The position numbers and the translations under genes are program-made. From Aurantimonas sp. HBX-1 (GTDB lineage: Bacteria > Pseudomonadota > Alphaproteobacteria > Rhizobiales > Rhizobiaceae), in assembly GCF_021391535.1 (NCBI RefSeq), contig NZ_CP090066.1, positions 248,001 to 312,000 on the forward strand: a DNA stretch of 64,000 bases, read 5' to 3'. Shown here in pieces: positions 11,851 through 20,488 of this stretch. Within the stretch, counting starts at the first letter, position 1; each line of letters opens with the position of its first letter. The notes beneath the pieces were generated by a model. The model was not told the origin of the DNA. It saw nothing but the letters and a program-made list of their open reading frames with translations, and made no database searches.

Positions 11851-14800
11851 TCAGCCGGCGAGGAAGGCCGGCCGGCGCAGATCCAGCGTCGTCGGGAAGG
11901 CCGGGTCGGGCACTTCCCGCACCGGCTCGTAGCTGCCCGGCGTGTGGCCGATCTCCTCGAAGCGCGCCAGCCGCCGCGCCTCGGCCTCGTAGGCATTGAC
12001 CGGGAAGACGTCGTAGTTGCGCCCGCCCGGATGGGCGACATGGTAGATGCAGCCGCCGAGCGAGCGCTTCGACCAGCGATCGTAGATGTCGAAGGTCAGC
12101 GGCGCGTGCACCGGGATGGTCGGGTGCAGGCCGGAGGCCGGCTGCCAGGCCTTGAAGCGCACGCCGCCGACCGCCGCCTTGCCGTTGCCGGTCGCCGTCA
12201 GCGGCACCTGGCGGCCGTTGCAGGTGACGACATGGCGCGACGGGTCGTAGTCGCCGAGCTTGACCTGCAGCCGCTCCACCGAGGAATCGACGAAGCGCAC
12301 CGTGCCGCCGATCGCGCCGGTCTCGCCCATCACATGCCAGGGCTCCAGCGCCTGGCGCAGCTCCAGCGTGACGCCCTCGCGCTCGATCTTGCCGCAGAAC
12401 GGGAAGCGGAACTCGGCCTGCGCCTCGAACCATTCCGGCCGCATCGGATAGCCGGAGCGCTCCAGGTCGCCGAGAACGTCGAGGAAATCCTGCCAGACGA
12501 ATTCCGGCAGCATGAAGCGGTCGTGCAGCGTGGTACCCCAGCGGGCGAACTTGCCGTCCTCGGGCTGCTTCCAGAACCTGGCGATCAGCGCCCGCACCAG
12601 CAGCTGCTGGGCCAGGCTCATCCGCGCGTCCGGCGGCATCTCGAAGGCGCGGAACTCGACGAGGCCGAGCCGGCCGGTCGGGCCGTCCGGCGAATACAGC
12701 TTGTCGATGCAGATCTCGGCGCGGTGGGTGTTGCCGGTGACGTCGATCAGCAGGTTGCGGAACAGCCGGTCGGTGAGCCACGGCGGCACGGTGGATGAAT
12801 CCGCCGGGATCTGCGCCATGGCGATCTCCAGCTCGTAGAGCTGGTCGTGGCGGCCCTCGTCGACGCGCGGCGCCTGGCTGGTCGGTCCGATGAACATGCC
12901 GGAGAACAGGTAGGACAGCGAGGGATGGCGCTGCCAGTAGAGCACCAGCGACTTCAGGAGGTCCGGCCGGCGCAGGAAGGGCGAATCCAGCGGCGTCGCG
13001 CCGCCGACCACGACATGGTTGCCGCCGCCGGTGCCGGCATGCTTGCCGTCGATCATGAACTTGTCGGTGCCGAGGCGCGACTGGCGCGCGTCCTCGTAGA
13101 CGCCGGTGGTGATCGCGACGCTCTCGCGCCAGGACGCGGCGGGATGGACGTTCACCTCGATGACGCCGGGGTCCGGCGCGACGCGGATGACGTTGAGGCG
13201 CGGGTCGACCGGCGGGGCATAGCCCTCGATCTGCACCGGCAGGCCCTCGGCCTCGGCGACCTCCTCGACGGCCGCCAGCAGCTCCAGATAGGCCTCGGCC
13301 GATTCCAGCGGCGGCATGAACACGCAGAGCTTGCCGTCGCGCGGCTCGATGGCGAGGGCGGTGCGCACGAAGCCGGCGATCTCGGCCGGTTCCGTCGGGC
13401 CCGTGCCGGCGGCCGCGGCAGAGCCGCCCGTCGTCGATGCCCACGCGGCGCCGCCCGGCACCTGGCCCGTGCTGCCCGTGTCCTCGGCGCCGCCGCGTGC
13501 CGGCGACTGCATCTCGGTGCGCCCGAACTGCGCGCGCTGCTGCGGCGACAGCGGCGGGAAGGGCTGCGTCGGGTCTGCCGGGTGGTGGTAGGGATAGTCG
13601 CCGGCTTCCAGATGCGGCAGCGAGGCGAGGGGCAGCCGGTAGCCGAGCGCCGAATCCCCGGGCGTCAGGAACAGATGGCCGCGCCGCGTCGCCCAACGCT
13701 CCGACAGCCAGCGCACCTTGCCGGCGCGTGCCTGCCAGGCCTGCACCGGCAGGACGAAGCCGGCGGGCCGCGACAGGCCGCGGCTGAACACGGTGGCGAG
13801 GCGGGCGCGTTCCTCGCGGTCCTCGAGCTTGGAGTCGGTCGGATCGACATTGTCCGGCAGCTGCGCCTCGCGGGCCAACCAGTAGGCGGAATCCTCGAAG
13901 GCCGGCTGGGCGTTCGTCGGATCGACGCCGAGCGTCTCGGCGACCTTGACCGCCATGTGCTCGGCCTCTGCGATGCCGACCGGCTCGGCCGCCGTCTCGC
14001 GGGCGACCAGATCGGCGTTCCGCCAGATCGGTACGCCGTCCTTTCGCCAGTAGAGCGAAAAGGTCCAGCGCGGCAGCGTCTCGCCCGGATACCACTTGCC
14101 CTGGCCGTGATGCAGGAAGCCGCCCGGCGCGAAACGCTCGCGCAGCCGGCGGATCAGGTCGTCGGCAAGGCCGCGCTTCATCGGCCCGGTGGCGTCGGCG
14201 TTCCATTCGGGCGACTCGAACTCGTCGATCGACACGAAGGTCGGCTCGCCGCCCATGGTCAGCCGGACGTCGCCGGCCTGCAGTTCGGCGTCGACCCGCT
14301 CGCCGAGCGCGTCGAGCGCTTGCCAGCTCTCCTCCGAGAAAGGGTAGGAGACGCGCGGCCGCTCGGCGATGCGCTGCACCGTCATCTCGAACTCGAACTC
14401 GACGCCCGCCGGGTCGACGGCGCCGGTGATCGGCGCGGCCGAGCGGTAATGCGGCGTCGCGGCCAGCGGCACGTGGCTTTCGCCGGTGAGCAGGCCGGAG
14501 GTCGGGTCCAGCCCGATCCAGCCGGCGCCGGGCAGGTAGACCTCGGCCCAGGCGTGCAGATCGGTGAAGTCGACGGTCGTGCCGGCCGGGCCTTCCAGCG
14601 CCACGCGGTCCGGCTTCAGCTGGATCAGGTAGCCGGAGACGAAGCGGGCGGCGAAGCCCAGATGCCGCATCACCTGGACCAGCAGCCAGGAGGAGTCCCG
14701 GCACGAGCCGGAGCCGATGCCGAGCGTCTCGTCCGGCGTCTGCACGCCGGGCTCCATGCGCACGAGATAGTTGACGCGCTGCTCGATCAGGCGGTTCAGC

Positions 14801-15240
14801 CCGACCAGGAAGTCCACCGTGTGGGTCTCGCTGCGGTCGAGTTCGGCCAAGAAGCGCTGCAGCTCGGGGCCGGCGGGCTCGGCGCCGAGATAGGCCGTCA
14901 GATCCGTCCGCAGCGGCTCCTCGTAGGTGAAGGGCCAGGCCTCGGCGGCTTCCTCGACGAAGAAGTCGAACGGGTTGTAGACCGTCATGTCGGCGACGAG
15001 GTCGACCTCGATGCGGAATTCCGTCGCCGGTTCCGGGAAGACGAAGCGCGCGAGGTAGTTGCCGAACGGGTCCTGCTGCCAATTGACGAAGTGCCCCTCG
15101 GGCAGGACCTTCAGCGAGTAGGATGGCACCTTGGTGCGCGAATGCGGCGCGGGCCGCAGCCGGATCACCTGCGGGCCGAGCCGGACCGGCCGGTCGTAGC
15201 GGTAGTGGGTGACGTGGTGCAGGGCAGCAAGGATCGACAT
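11851..15240 (-). CDS. Large transglutaminase / DUF2126 protein
   Basis: A 1,129-residue protein. Residues 1-290 form a transglutaminase N-terminal region plus core (Cys180 in GSGSCRDSSW, His229 in LHAWAEVYL, Asp245 in GLDPTSG). The remaining 800 or so residues are the DUF2126 region, with LTMGGEPTFVSIDEFESPEW, HHGQGKWYPGE, and GTGGGNHVVVGG. An Ala/Gly/Thr-rich, probably unstructured linker interrupts it near residues 580-615. DUF2126 is reported beside ATP-grasp/alpha-E and transglutaminase genes in many proteobacteria, and this window shows that neighbourhood. Activity is unproven; amidoligase-type or peptide-processing chemistry is the usual prediction. It is divergent from the zinc metallopeptidase gene. 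Confidence 0.92.
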   Translation of the reverse strand: MSILAALHHVTHYRYDRPVRLGPQVIRLRPAPHSRTKVPSYSLKVLPEGHFVNWQQDPFGNYLARFVFPEPATEFRIEVDLVADMTVYNPFDFFVEEAAEAWPFTYEEPLRTDLTAYLGAEPAGPELQRFLAELDRSETHTVDFLVGLNRLIEQRVNYLVRMEPGVQTPDETLGIGSGSCRDSSWLLVQVMRHLGFAARFVSGYLIQLKPDRVALEGPAGTTVDFTDLHAWAEVYLPGAGWIGLDPTSGLLTGESHVPLAATPHYRSAAPITGAVDPAGVEFEFEMTVQRIAERPRVSYPFSEESWQALDALGERVDAELQAGDVRLTMGGEPTFVSIDEFESPEWNADATGPMKRGLADDLIRRLRERFAPGGFLHHGQGKWYPGETLPRWTFSLYWRKDGVPIWRNADLVARETAAEPVGIAEAEHMAVKVAETLGVDPTNAQPAFEDSAYWLAREAQLPDNVDPTDSKLEDREERARLATVFSRGLSRPAGFVLPVQAWQARAGKVRWLSERWATRRGHLFLTPGDSALGYRLPLASLPHLEAGDYPYHHPADPTQPFPPLSPQQRAQFGRTEMQSPARGGAEDTGSTGQVPGGAAWASTTGGSAAAAGTGPTEPAEIAGFVRTALAIEPRDGKLCVFMPPLESAEAYLELLAAVEEVAEAEGLPVQIEGYAPPVDPRLNVIRVAPDPGVIEVNVHPAASWRESVAITTGVYEDARQSRLGTDKFMIDGKHAGTGGGNHVVVGGATPLDSPFLRRPDLLKSLVLYWQRHPSLSYLFSGMFIGPTSQAPRVDEGRHDQLYELEIAMAQIPADSSTVPPWLTDRLFRNLLIDVTGNTHRAEICIDKLYSPDGPTGRLGLVEFRAFEMPPDARMSLAQQLLVRALIARFWKQPEDGKFARWGTTLHDRFMLPEFVWQDFLDVLGDLERSGYPMRPEWFEAQAEFRFPFCGKIEREGVTLELRQALEPWHVMGETGAIGGTVRFVDSSVERLQVKLGDYDPSRHVVTCNGRQVPLTATGNGKAAVGGVRFKAWQPASGLHPTIPVHAPLTFDIYDRWSKRSLGGCIYHVAHPGGRNYDVFPVNAYEAEARRLARFEEIGHTPGSYEPVREVPDPAFPTTLDLRRPAFLAG

Positions 15241-15430
15241 CGGCGCTTTCTGGTGGGCGGATCCGGCGGGATGGGCAAGGAACCATAACCGTCAGGATGC
15301 AGGCGGCAAGTCGCGGCGACCCGGGTCGCCACGCTTGTTGCAATGCACATGGGGCGGAACCCTCGGCGTGCCAGCGCATTGTTGCGCGCAACGGCCGGAT
15401 TCGGCGCGCAAGGCGTCGCAGAGGGGAATC

Positions 15431-16522
15431 ATGAAGCTTTTCACCTGCTCCTTCTGCTCGAACGTCCTCTATTTCGAGAACGTCGTCTGCGAGCGCTGCA
15501 ACCACGCGCTCGGCTACGAGCCGTCCTCCAACCGCATGCTGGCGCTCGATCCCGAGGACGGGATCTGGCGGGCGGCCGGCAGCCATGCCGGCGGCGGCCA
15601 GTGGAAATATTGCGGCAACTACGTCCATGGCGTCTGCAACTGGCTGATCGCCGGCGACAATCCGGACGAGCTCTGCACCGCCTGCCGCCACAACATCACC
15701 GTGCCGGACTATTCCGACGCCGCGCGCGTCGAGCTGTGGCGGCGCATGGAGGTGGCGAAGCGGCGGATGATCTACACCGCGATGCGCCTGCATCTGCCGC
15801 TGGTCACCCGCACCGAGGATCCGGAAGGGCTCGGCTTCGCCTTCCTCTCGGACGATGCCGAGCCGAGCGGCAAGGTGATGACCGGTCACGACGAGGGGCT
15901 GATCACCATCGCCCTGGTCGAGGCGGACGACGCTCAGCGGGAAACCCGCCGCACCTCAATGGGCGAGCCCTACCGCACGCTGCTCGGGCATTTCCGCCAC
16001 GAGGTCGGCCACTGGTACTGGGACCGGCTGGTGCGCGACGGCGGCGCGCTCGAGGAATGCCGCGCCATCTTCGGCGACGACGAGGCCGACTACGGCGAGG
16101 CGCTGCAGGCGCATTACGCCAACGGCCCGAAGCCCGACTGGCAGATGAGCTACGTCTCCTCCTATGCTGGCTCGCACGCCTGGGAGGATTTCGCCGAGAC
16201 CTGGGCGCACTACTTCCACATCGTCGACACGCTGGAGGTCGGCAACAGCTGGGGGGTGGGTGTCGATCCGCGCGTGCCGGACAGCGACCTGCTGACCACG
16301 AGCATCGACTTCGACGTCTTCGCCGATCACGTGCCGATCCGGCAGATCACCGATGCCTGGCTGGCGCTGTCGGCGGCGCTCAACTCGTTCAACCGGGCGA
16401 TGGGGCACCAGGATCTCTACCCGTTCGTGCTGTCGGACGTGGTCATCGGCAAGCTCGGCTTCATCCACGACCTCGTCCACGGCCGCATCGGCGCCGGCAG
16501 GGCCAGCCGCGCCGCCGCCTGA
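15431..16522 (+). CDS. Zinc-ribbon putative zinc metallopeptidase (DUF2248-type)
   Basis: A 363-residue protein. The ATG at 15431 is chosen because GAGGGGAA lies just upstream and the conserved MKLFTCSFCSN start follows. The N-terminus has a zinc-ribbon-like cysteine set (C6, C9, C20, C23) and a second set (C61, C69, C82, C85). The catalytic signature is HEVGH at 190-194 in GHFRHEVGHWYWDRL, an HExxH zincin motif. There is no signal peptide, so it is likely cytoplasmic. This family co-occurs with the transglutaminase/DUF2126/ATP-grasp genes seen next door, where it may process the same unknown peptide or protein substrate. The 190-base divergent spacer contains the 12-base palindrome GTTGCGCGCAAC at 15381-15392. 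Confidence 0.88.
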   Translation: MKLFTCSFCSNVLYFENVVCERCNHALGYEPSSNRMLALDPEDGIWRAAGSHAGGGQWKYCGNYVHGVCNWLIAGDNPDELCTACRHNITVPDYSDAARVELWRRMEVAKRRMIYTAMRLHLPLVTRTEDPEGLGFAFLSDDAEPSGKVMTGHDEGLITIALVEADDAQRETRRTSMGEPYRTLLGHFRHEVGHWYWDRLVRDGGALEECRAIFGDDEADYGEALQAHYANGPKPDWQMSYVSSYAGSHAWEDFAETWAHYFHIVDTLEVGNSWGVGVDPRVPDSDLLTTSIDFDVFADHVPIRQITDAWLALSAALNSFNRAMGHQDLYPFVLSDVVIGKLGFIHDLVHGRIGAGRASRAAA

Positions 16523-16748
16523 GCGGCGCATTTCCGCCGGCCGATGAATGGCTGGATGGCGAAAAACTGCCCCCCGCAGGGTGGAACGATCCGGTCCCGC
16601 TCCACTTAGCTGCATAGGGACGGTGATCGACGCGGGCGCTTCAGCGGTTGGCTGGCGCGCGAGCGTGACTGCTTGCCGTAAACATCAGTCGGAGACTTTC
16701 AGGCCCTGACGGGGGCATCGAAGGCCGACGCAACCGGACAGCAAGCAC

Positions 16749-18632
16749 GTGGACATGGCTTCTAGCAGCAGATTTTCGTTCGAGACTTCGTGGGGCGCCT
16801 CGCGCCGGGGCGACGCCACGCGTTTCCGCCTCTGGGCACCCAGCGCCGACCAGATCGAACTCGCGGTCCAGGCCAAGGCCGGGCTGGACTTCGTCGCGAT
16901 GGAGAAGAACGGCGACGGCTGGTGGGAAACCATCACCGATCGCGTTCCCGTGGGCGGCGGCTACGGCTTCCGCGTGAACGGCGACCTGGTCGTGCCCGAC
17001 CCCGCAGCGCGGGCGCAGACCGGCGACGTGCATGCGCTGTCGGAACTGGTCGAGCCGACGGCATTCGCGTGGTCCTCCGCGGACTGGCGCGGCCGGCCGT
17101 GGGAAGAGGTGGTGTTCTACGAACTCCACACCGGCGCGTTCACGCCGGAAGGCACGTTCGACGCGATCATCGAGAAGCTCGACTATCTGCGCGATCTCGG
17201 CATCACCGCCATCGAGCTCATGCCGGTGGCGCAGTTCGCCGGGAAACGAGGCTGGGGCTACGATGGCGTGCTGCTCTACTGCCCGCACGAGGCGTATGGC
17301 GGCGCGGCGGGGCTGAAGCGCCTGGTCGACGCCGCGCACCAGCGCGGCCTGATGGTCTTCCTCGACGTCGTCTACAATCACTTCGGACCGGACGGGAACT
17401 ATATCGGCGCCTATGCGCCGGAGTTCTTCCACGAGGAGATCCACACGCCCTGGGGCGCGGCGATCGCCTATGACGAGATGCCGGTGCGCCAGTTCATGAT
17501 CGAGAACGCGCTGTTCTGGCTGGAGGAATACCAGATCGACGGGCTCCGTCTCGACGCCATCGACTCGATCAAGGACACCACCGACACGCCGCTGGTGAAG
17601 GAGCTGGCCGCGACGGTCCGCCAGCGCTTCCCGGACCGGCACGTCCACCTCACCACCGAGGACGACCGCAACATCACCTGGCATGTCGAGCGGGACGAGA
17701 AGGGCCAGCCGCTGCTGATCTCCGGCGAGTGGAACGACGACTTCCATCACTGCGCCCACGTTCTCGCGACCCACGAGGCGGAAGGCTACTACGCCGACTA
17801 CAGCCGCCACAGCGTCGAGCAGATGGCCAAGTGCCTCGCCACCGGCTTCGTCTACCAGGGAGAGTATTCCGACCATCGCGAGCGCAATGTCGGCGCGCCG
17901 TCGGCGCACCTGCCGCCGACGGCCTTCGTCAACTTCATCCAGAACCATGACCAGATCGGCAACCGCGCTTTCGGCGACCGGCTGACCGATCTCGGCTCGC
18001 GCCGGACCGTCGAGTGCCTGCAGGCGATCCTGCTGCTGTCGCCGCAGATCCCGCTGATGTTCATGGGCGAGGAGTTCGGAGACCCCGACCCGTTCTGCTT
18101 CTTCACTGATTTCCACGGCGAGCTCGGCGACCTGGTGCGCGAGGGGCGGCGCGCCGAGTTCGGCAAGTTCAGCGCCTTCCGCGACGAGGAAGCCCGCAAG
18201 CTGATCCCCGATCCCAATGCCGAGACGACGTTCCGCGACTCGCGCCTCGACTGGTCGATCAAGGATCGTCCGACCTACCGCCGCCGGCTGGAGCTGACGC
18301 GCCGGCTGCTGGCGATCCGCCAGCGGGTGATCGTGCCGCTGCTGTCGGGCGTGGGGCCGAACTCGGGGAGCTGGGCGGCTTCGGACGATTCGCGCGCCTT
18401 CGTGGTGGCATGGACGTTGAAGTCCGGCCAGGTCCTGCACCTGTTCGCCAATCTCGACGACGAGCCGTGGGCAATTCCGGAGGGGGTGGCGAAGGGCGAC
18501 CTGACCTGCGGCGACCTCGTGCACGCTTATCCCAAGGGAGCTGATATCGAGCTGCAGGGCGGCACGCTGCCCGGCCCCTCGGTGGTGTTCCGGCTGGACG
18601 CGCAACGGATGATCGCGGGGCCGTCGGCGTGA
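16749..18632 (+). CDS. treZ: Malto-oligosyltrehalose trehalohydrolase TreZ
   Basis: A 627-residue GH13 enzyme that releases trehalose from maltooligosyl trehalose made by TreY. Features seen are an N-terminal E-set domain (TRFRLWAPSADQIELAV), FYELHTGAFTPEGTF, DVVYNHFGPDGNYI, nucleophile region GLRLDAIDSI, acid/base LTTEDDRN and FIQNHDQIGNRAFGDRL. A GTG at 16749 and an ATG at 16755 are both possible starts; no strong ribosome site separates them. The stop overlaps the GTG start of malQ (GTGA), the first of two coupled junctions in treZ-malQ-treY. The 226-base upstream spacer shows no other gene. Confidence 0.95.
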   Translation: MDMASSSRFSFETSWGASRRGDATRFRLWAPSADQIELAVQAKAGLDFVAMEKNGDGWWETITDRVPVGGGYGFRVNGDLVVPDPAARAQTGDVHALSELVEPTAFAWSSADWRGRPWEEVVFYELHTGAFTPEGTFDAIIEKLDYLRDLGITAIELMPVAQFAGKRGWGYDGVLLYCPHEAYGGAAGLKRLVDAAHQRGLMVFLDVVYNHFGPDGNYIGAYAPEFFHEEIHTPWGAAIAYDEMPVRQFMIENALFWLEEYQIDGLRLDAIDSIKDTTDTPLVKELAATVRQRFPDRHVHLTTEDDRNITWHVERDEKGQPLLISGEWNDDFHHCAHVLATHEAEGYYADYSRHSVEQMAKCLATGFVYQGEYSDHRERNVGAPSAHLPPTAFVNFIQNHDQIGNRAFGDRLTDLGSRRTVECLQAILLLSPQIPLMFMGEEFGDPDPFCFFTDFHGELGDLVREGRRAEFGKFSAFRDEEARKLIPDPNAETTFRDSRLDWSIKDRPTYRRRLELTRRLLAIRQRVIVPLLSGVGPNSGSWAASDDSRAFVVAWTLKSGQVLHLFANLDDEPWAIPEGVAKGDLTCGDLVHAYPKGADIELQGGTLPGPSVVFRLDAQRMIAGPSA

Positions 18633-20488
18633 GCGAGCGCCTGGCACGGCTGGCCGAAAGCCACGGAATCGAGATCGCCTACATCTCCGAGCTGGGGGAA
18701 CGTCAGCGCATCGACGACACGGCGATCCGCGCGCTCCTCACCGCCCTCGGCGTCGACCCGGATAGCGGCGAGGAGGGCACGTTCGCATCGGCGCAGCACA
18801 AGCCGAGCCTGACCTGCGCGCTGCCGCCGGCCATTGCCGCGGGGCGCAGCTGGGGGGTCGCCTGCCAGCTCTACGGGCTGCGTTCGGACCGCAATCTCGG
18901 CATCGGCGATTTCGAGGACCTGGCGCGGCTCGCCGCCATAGCCGCCGCCGAGGGCGCGTCCTTCGTCGGGGTCAACCCGATCCATGCGCTGTTCCTGTCG
19001 GATCCCGGCCGCTACAGCCCGTACTCCCCGTCCAGCCGGCGCTTCCTCAACCCGTTCTACATCGCCATCGACCGGCTGGAGGGCGGACCGGAAGCGGTGG
19101 AGGCGCTGCGGGCGCGCGAGCCGGGCCTGTTTGCCGGCCTCGACGGCGATCTCGTCGACTACCACAAGGCCGGCCGGCTGAAGCGGGCGCTGCTCGAGGC
19201 GGTGTTCGCCGGGCGAATCGCCGACATCCGCGACGAACAGGCGTTCGAGCGGTTCCGCGAGGCGGGCGGGGATTCGCTGGCCGGCTTCGCGCTGTTCGAG
19301 GCGATCTCGCAGCGGCAGGTGGAAGGCGGCTCGCATGCCGGCTGGCATTCCTGGCCGGAAGACCTGCAGGATCGCTTCAGCGACGCGGTCACCCGCTTCG
19401 GCGAGGCGAACGCCGATCTCGTGCTGTTCCATACCTGGCTGCAATTCGAGGCGGAGGAGCAACTCGCCGATGCGCAGGCACGCGCCCGCGGCGCCGGCAT
19501 GCATATCGGCCTCTATCTCGACCTTGCCGTCGGTGTGGCGCCGGACGGGGCCGAGACGTGGATGGACCCGTCGCTCACCGTCGGCAACGCCCGCGTCGGC
19601 TCGCCGCCGGACATGTTCAACAGCCAGGGCCAGGACTGGGGCCTGGCGCCGCTGTCGCCGAAGGCGCTCGCCGACCGCGACTACCGGCCGATGCGCGAGG
19701 CCTTCGAGGCACTGACCCGGCATGCCGGCGCGGTGCGCATCGACCATGCGATGGGCCTTGCCCGCCTGTGGTGGATCCCGGACGGCGCTTCCTCCGCAGG
19801 CGGTGGCTATGTCCGCTATCCGCTCGGCGCGATGATCGACAGCGTCGCCGCGGCCTCACAGGCGAACCACTGCCTGGTGGTGGGCGAGGATCTCGGCACG
19901 GTGCCGGCGGGCTTCCGCGGCGTGATGGAGGAGGCGCAGGTCCTCTCCTACCGGGTGCTGTATTTCGAGCGGCACGGCGAGACCGCCTTCCTGCCGCCGG
20001 AAGCCTATCCGCATCTCGGCCTCGCCTGCATCTCGACGCATGACCTCGCGACGCTCGCCGGCTGGTGGCGCGGCCTCGACGTGAAGCTGCGCGAAGAGGT
20101 GGGCACCCAGGATGCGGCGGCGACTCAGCGCGACCTTCGCCAGCGCGGCCGCGACCGGCTGGCGCTGATCCTCGCCCTCGTCGACGCCAAGCTCCTGCCG
20201 GCTGGCATGGAGGACTTCTCCACCGGCGAAGCCGCGCTTCCCGAGACGCTGCCGGACGCGCTGGCGGTCGCCCTGCACCGCTTCATCGCCCGCACGCCGG
20301 CGCTGCTCGTCACGGTCCAGCTCGACGACATGCTGGGGTCGGAGCGCCAGTCCAACCTGCCGGGGACCACCGACCAGTACCCGAACTGGCGCATCCGTTC
20401 CCCCACGACGCTCGAAAACCTTGCCGCGGACGAGCGCTTCCGCCGTCTCGCCACCGCCATGCGCGAAGAAAGACCCGCAGCATCATGA
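18629..20488 (+). CDS. malQ: 4-alpha-glucanotransferase (amylomaltase) MalQ
   Basis: A 619-residue GH77 enzyme that transfers glucan chains between maltodextrins. It shows the GH77 pattern: WGVACQLYGLRSDRNLGIGDF, YSPYSPSSRRFLNPFYI, PPDMFNSQGQDWGLAPLSP, IDHAMGLARLWWIP (nucleophile region), GEDLGTVP (acid/base region) and ISTHDLATLAGWW. The GTG start at 18629 overlaps the treZ stop, and its own stop overlaps the treY ATG. Placement between treZ and treY suggests it extends short maltodextrins into chains long enough for TreY to use. This role is inferred from the operon. Confidence 0.95.
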   Translation: MSERLARLAESHGIEIAYISELGERQRIDDTAIRALLTALGVDPDSGEEGTFASAQHKPSLTCALPPAIAAGRSWGVACQLYGLRSDRNLGIGDFEDLARLAAIAAAEGASFVGVNPIHALFLSDPGRYSPYSPSSRRFLNPFYIAIDRLEGGPEAVEALRAREPGLFAGLDGDLVDYHKAGRLKRALLEAVFAGRIADIRDEQAFERFREAGGDSLAGFALFEAISQRQVEGGSHAGWHSWPEDLQDRFSDAVTRFGEANADLVLFHTWLQFEAEEQLADAQARARGAGMHIGLYLDLAVGVAPDGAETWMDPSLTVGNARVGSPPDMFNSQGQDWGLAPLSPKALADRDYRPMREAFEALTRHAGAVRIDHAMGLARLWWIPDGASSAGGGYVRYPLGAMIDSVAAASQANHCLVVGEDLGTVPAGFRGVMEEAQVLSYRVLYFERHGETAFLPPEAYPHLGLACISTHDLATLAGWWRGLDVKLREEVGTQDAAATQRDLRQRGRDRLALILALVDAKLLPAGMEDFSTGEAALPETLPDALAVALHRFIARTPALLVTVQLDDMLGSERQSNLPGTTDQYPNWRIRSPTTLENLAADERFRRLATAMREERPAAS

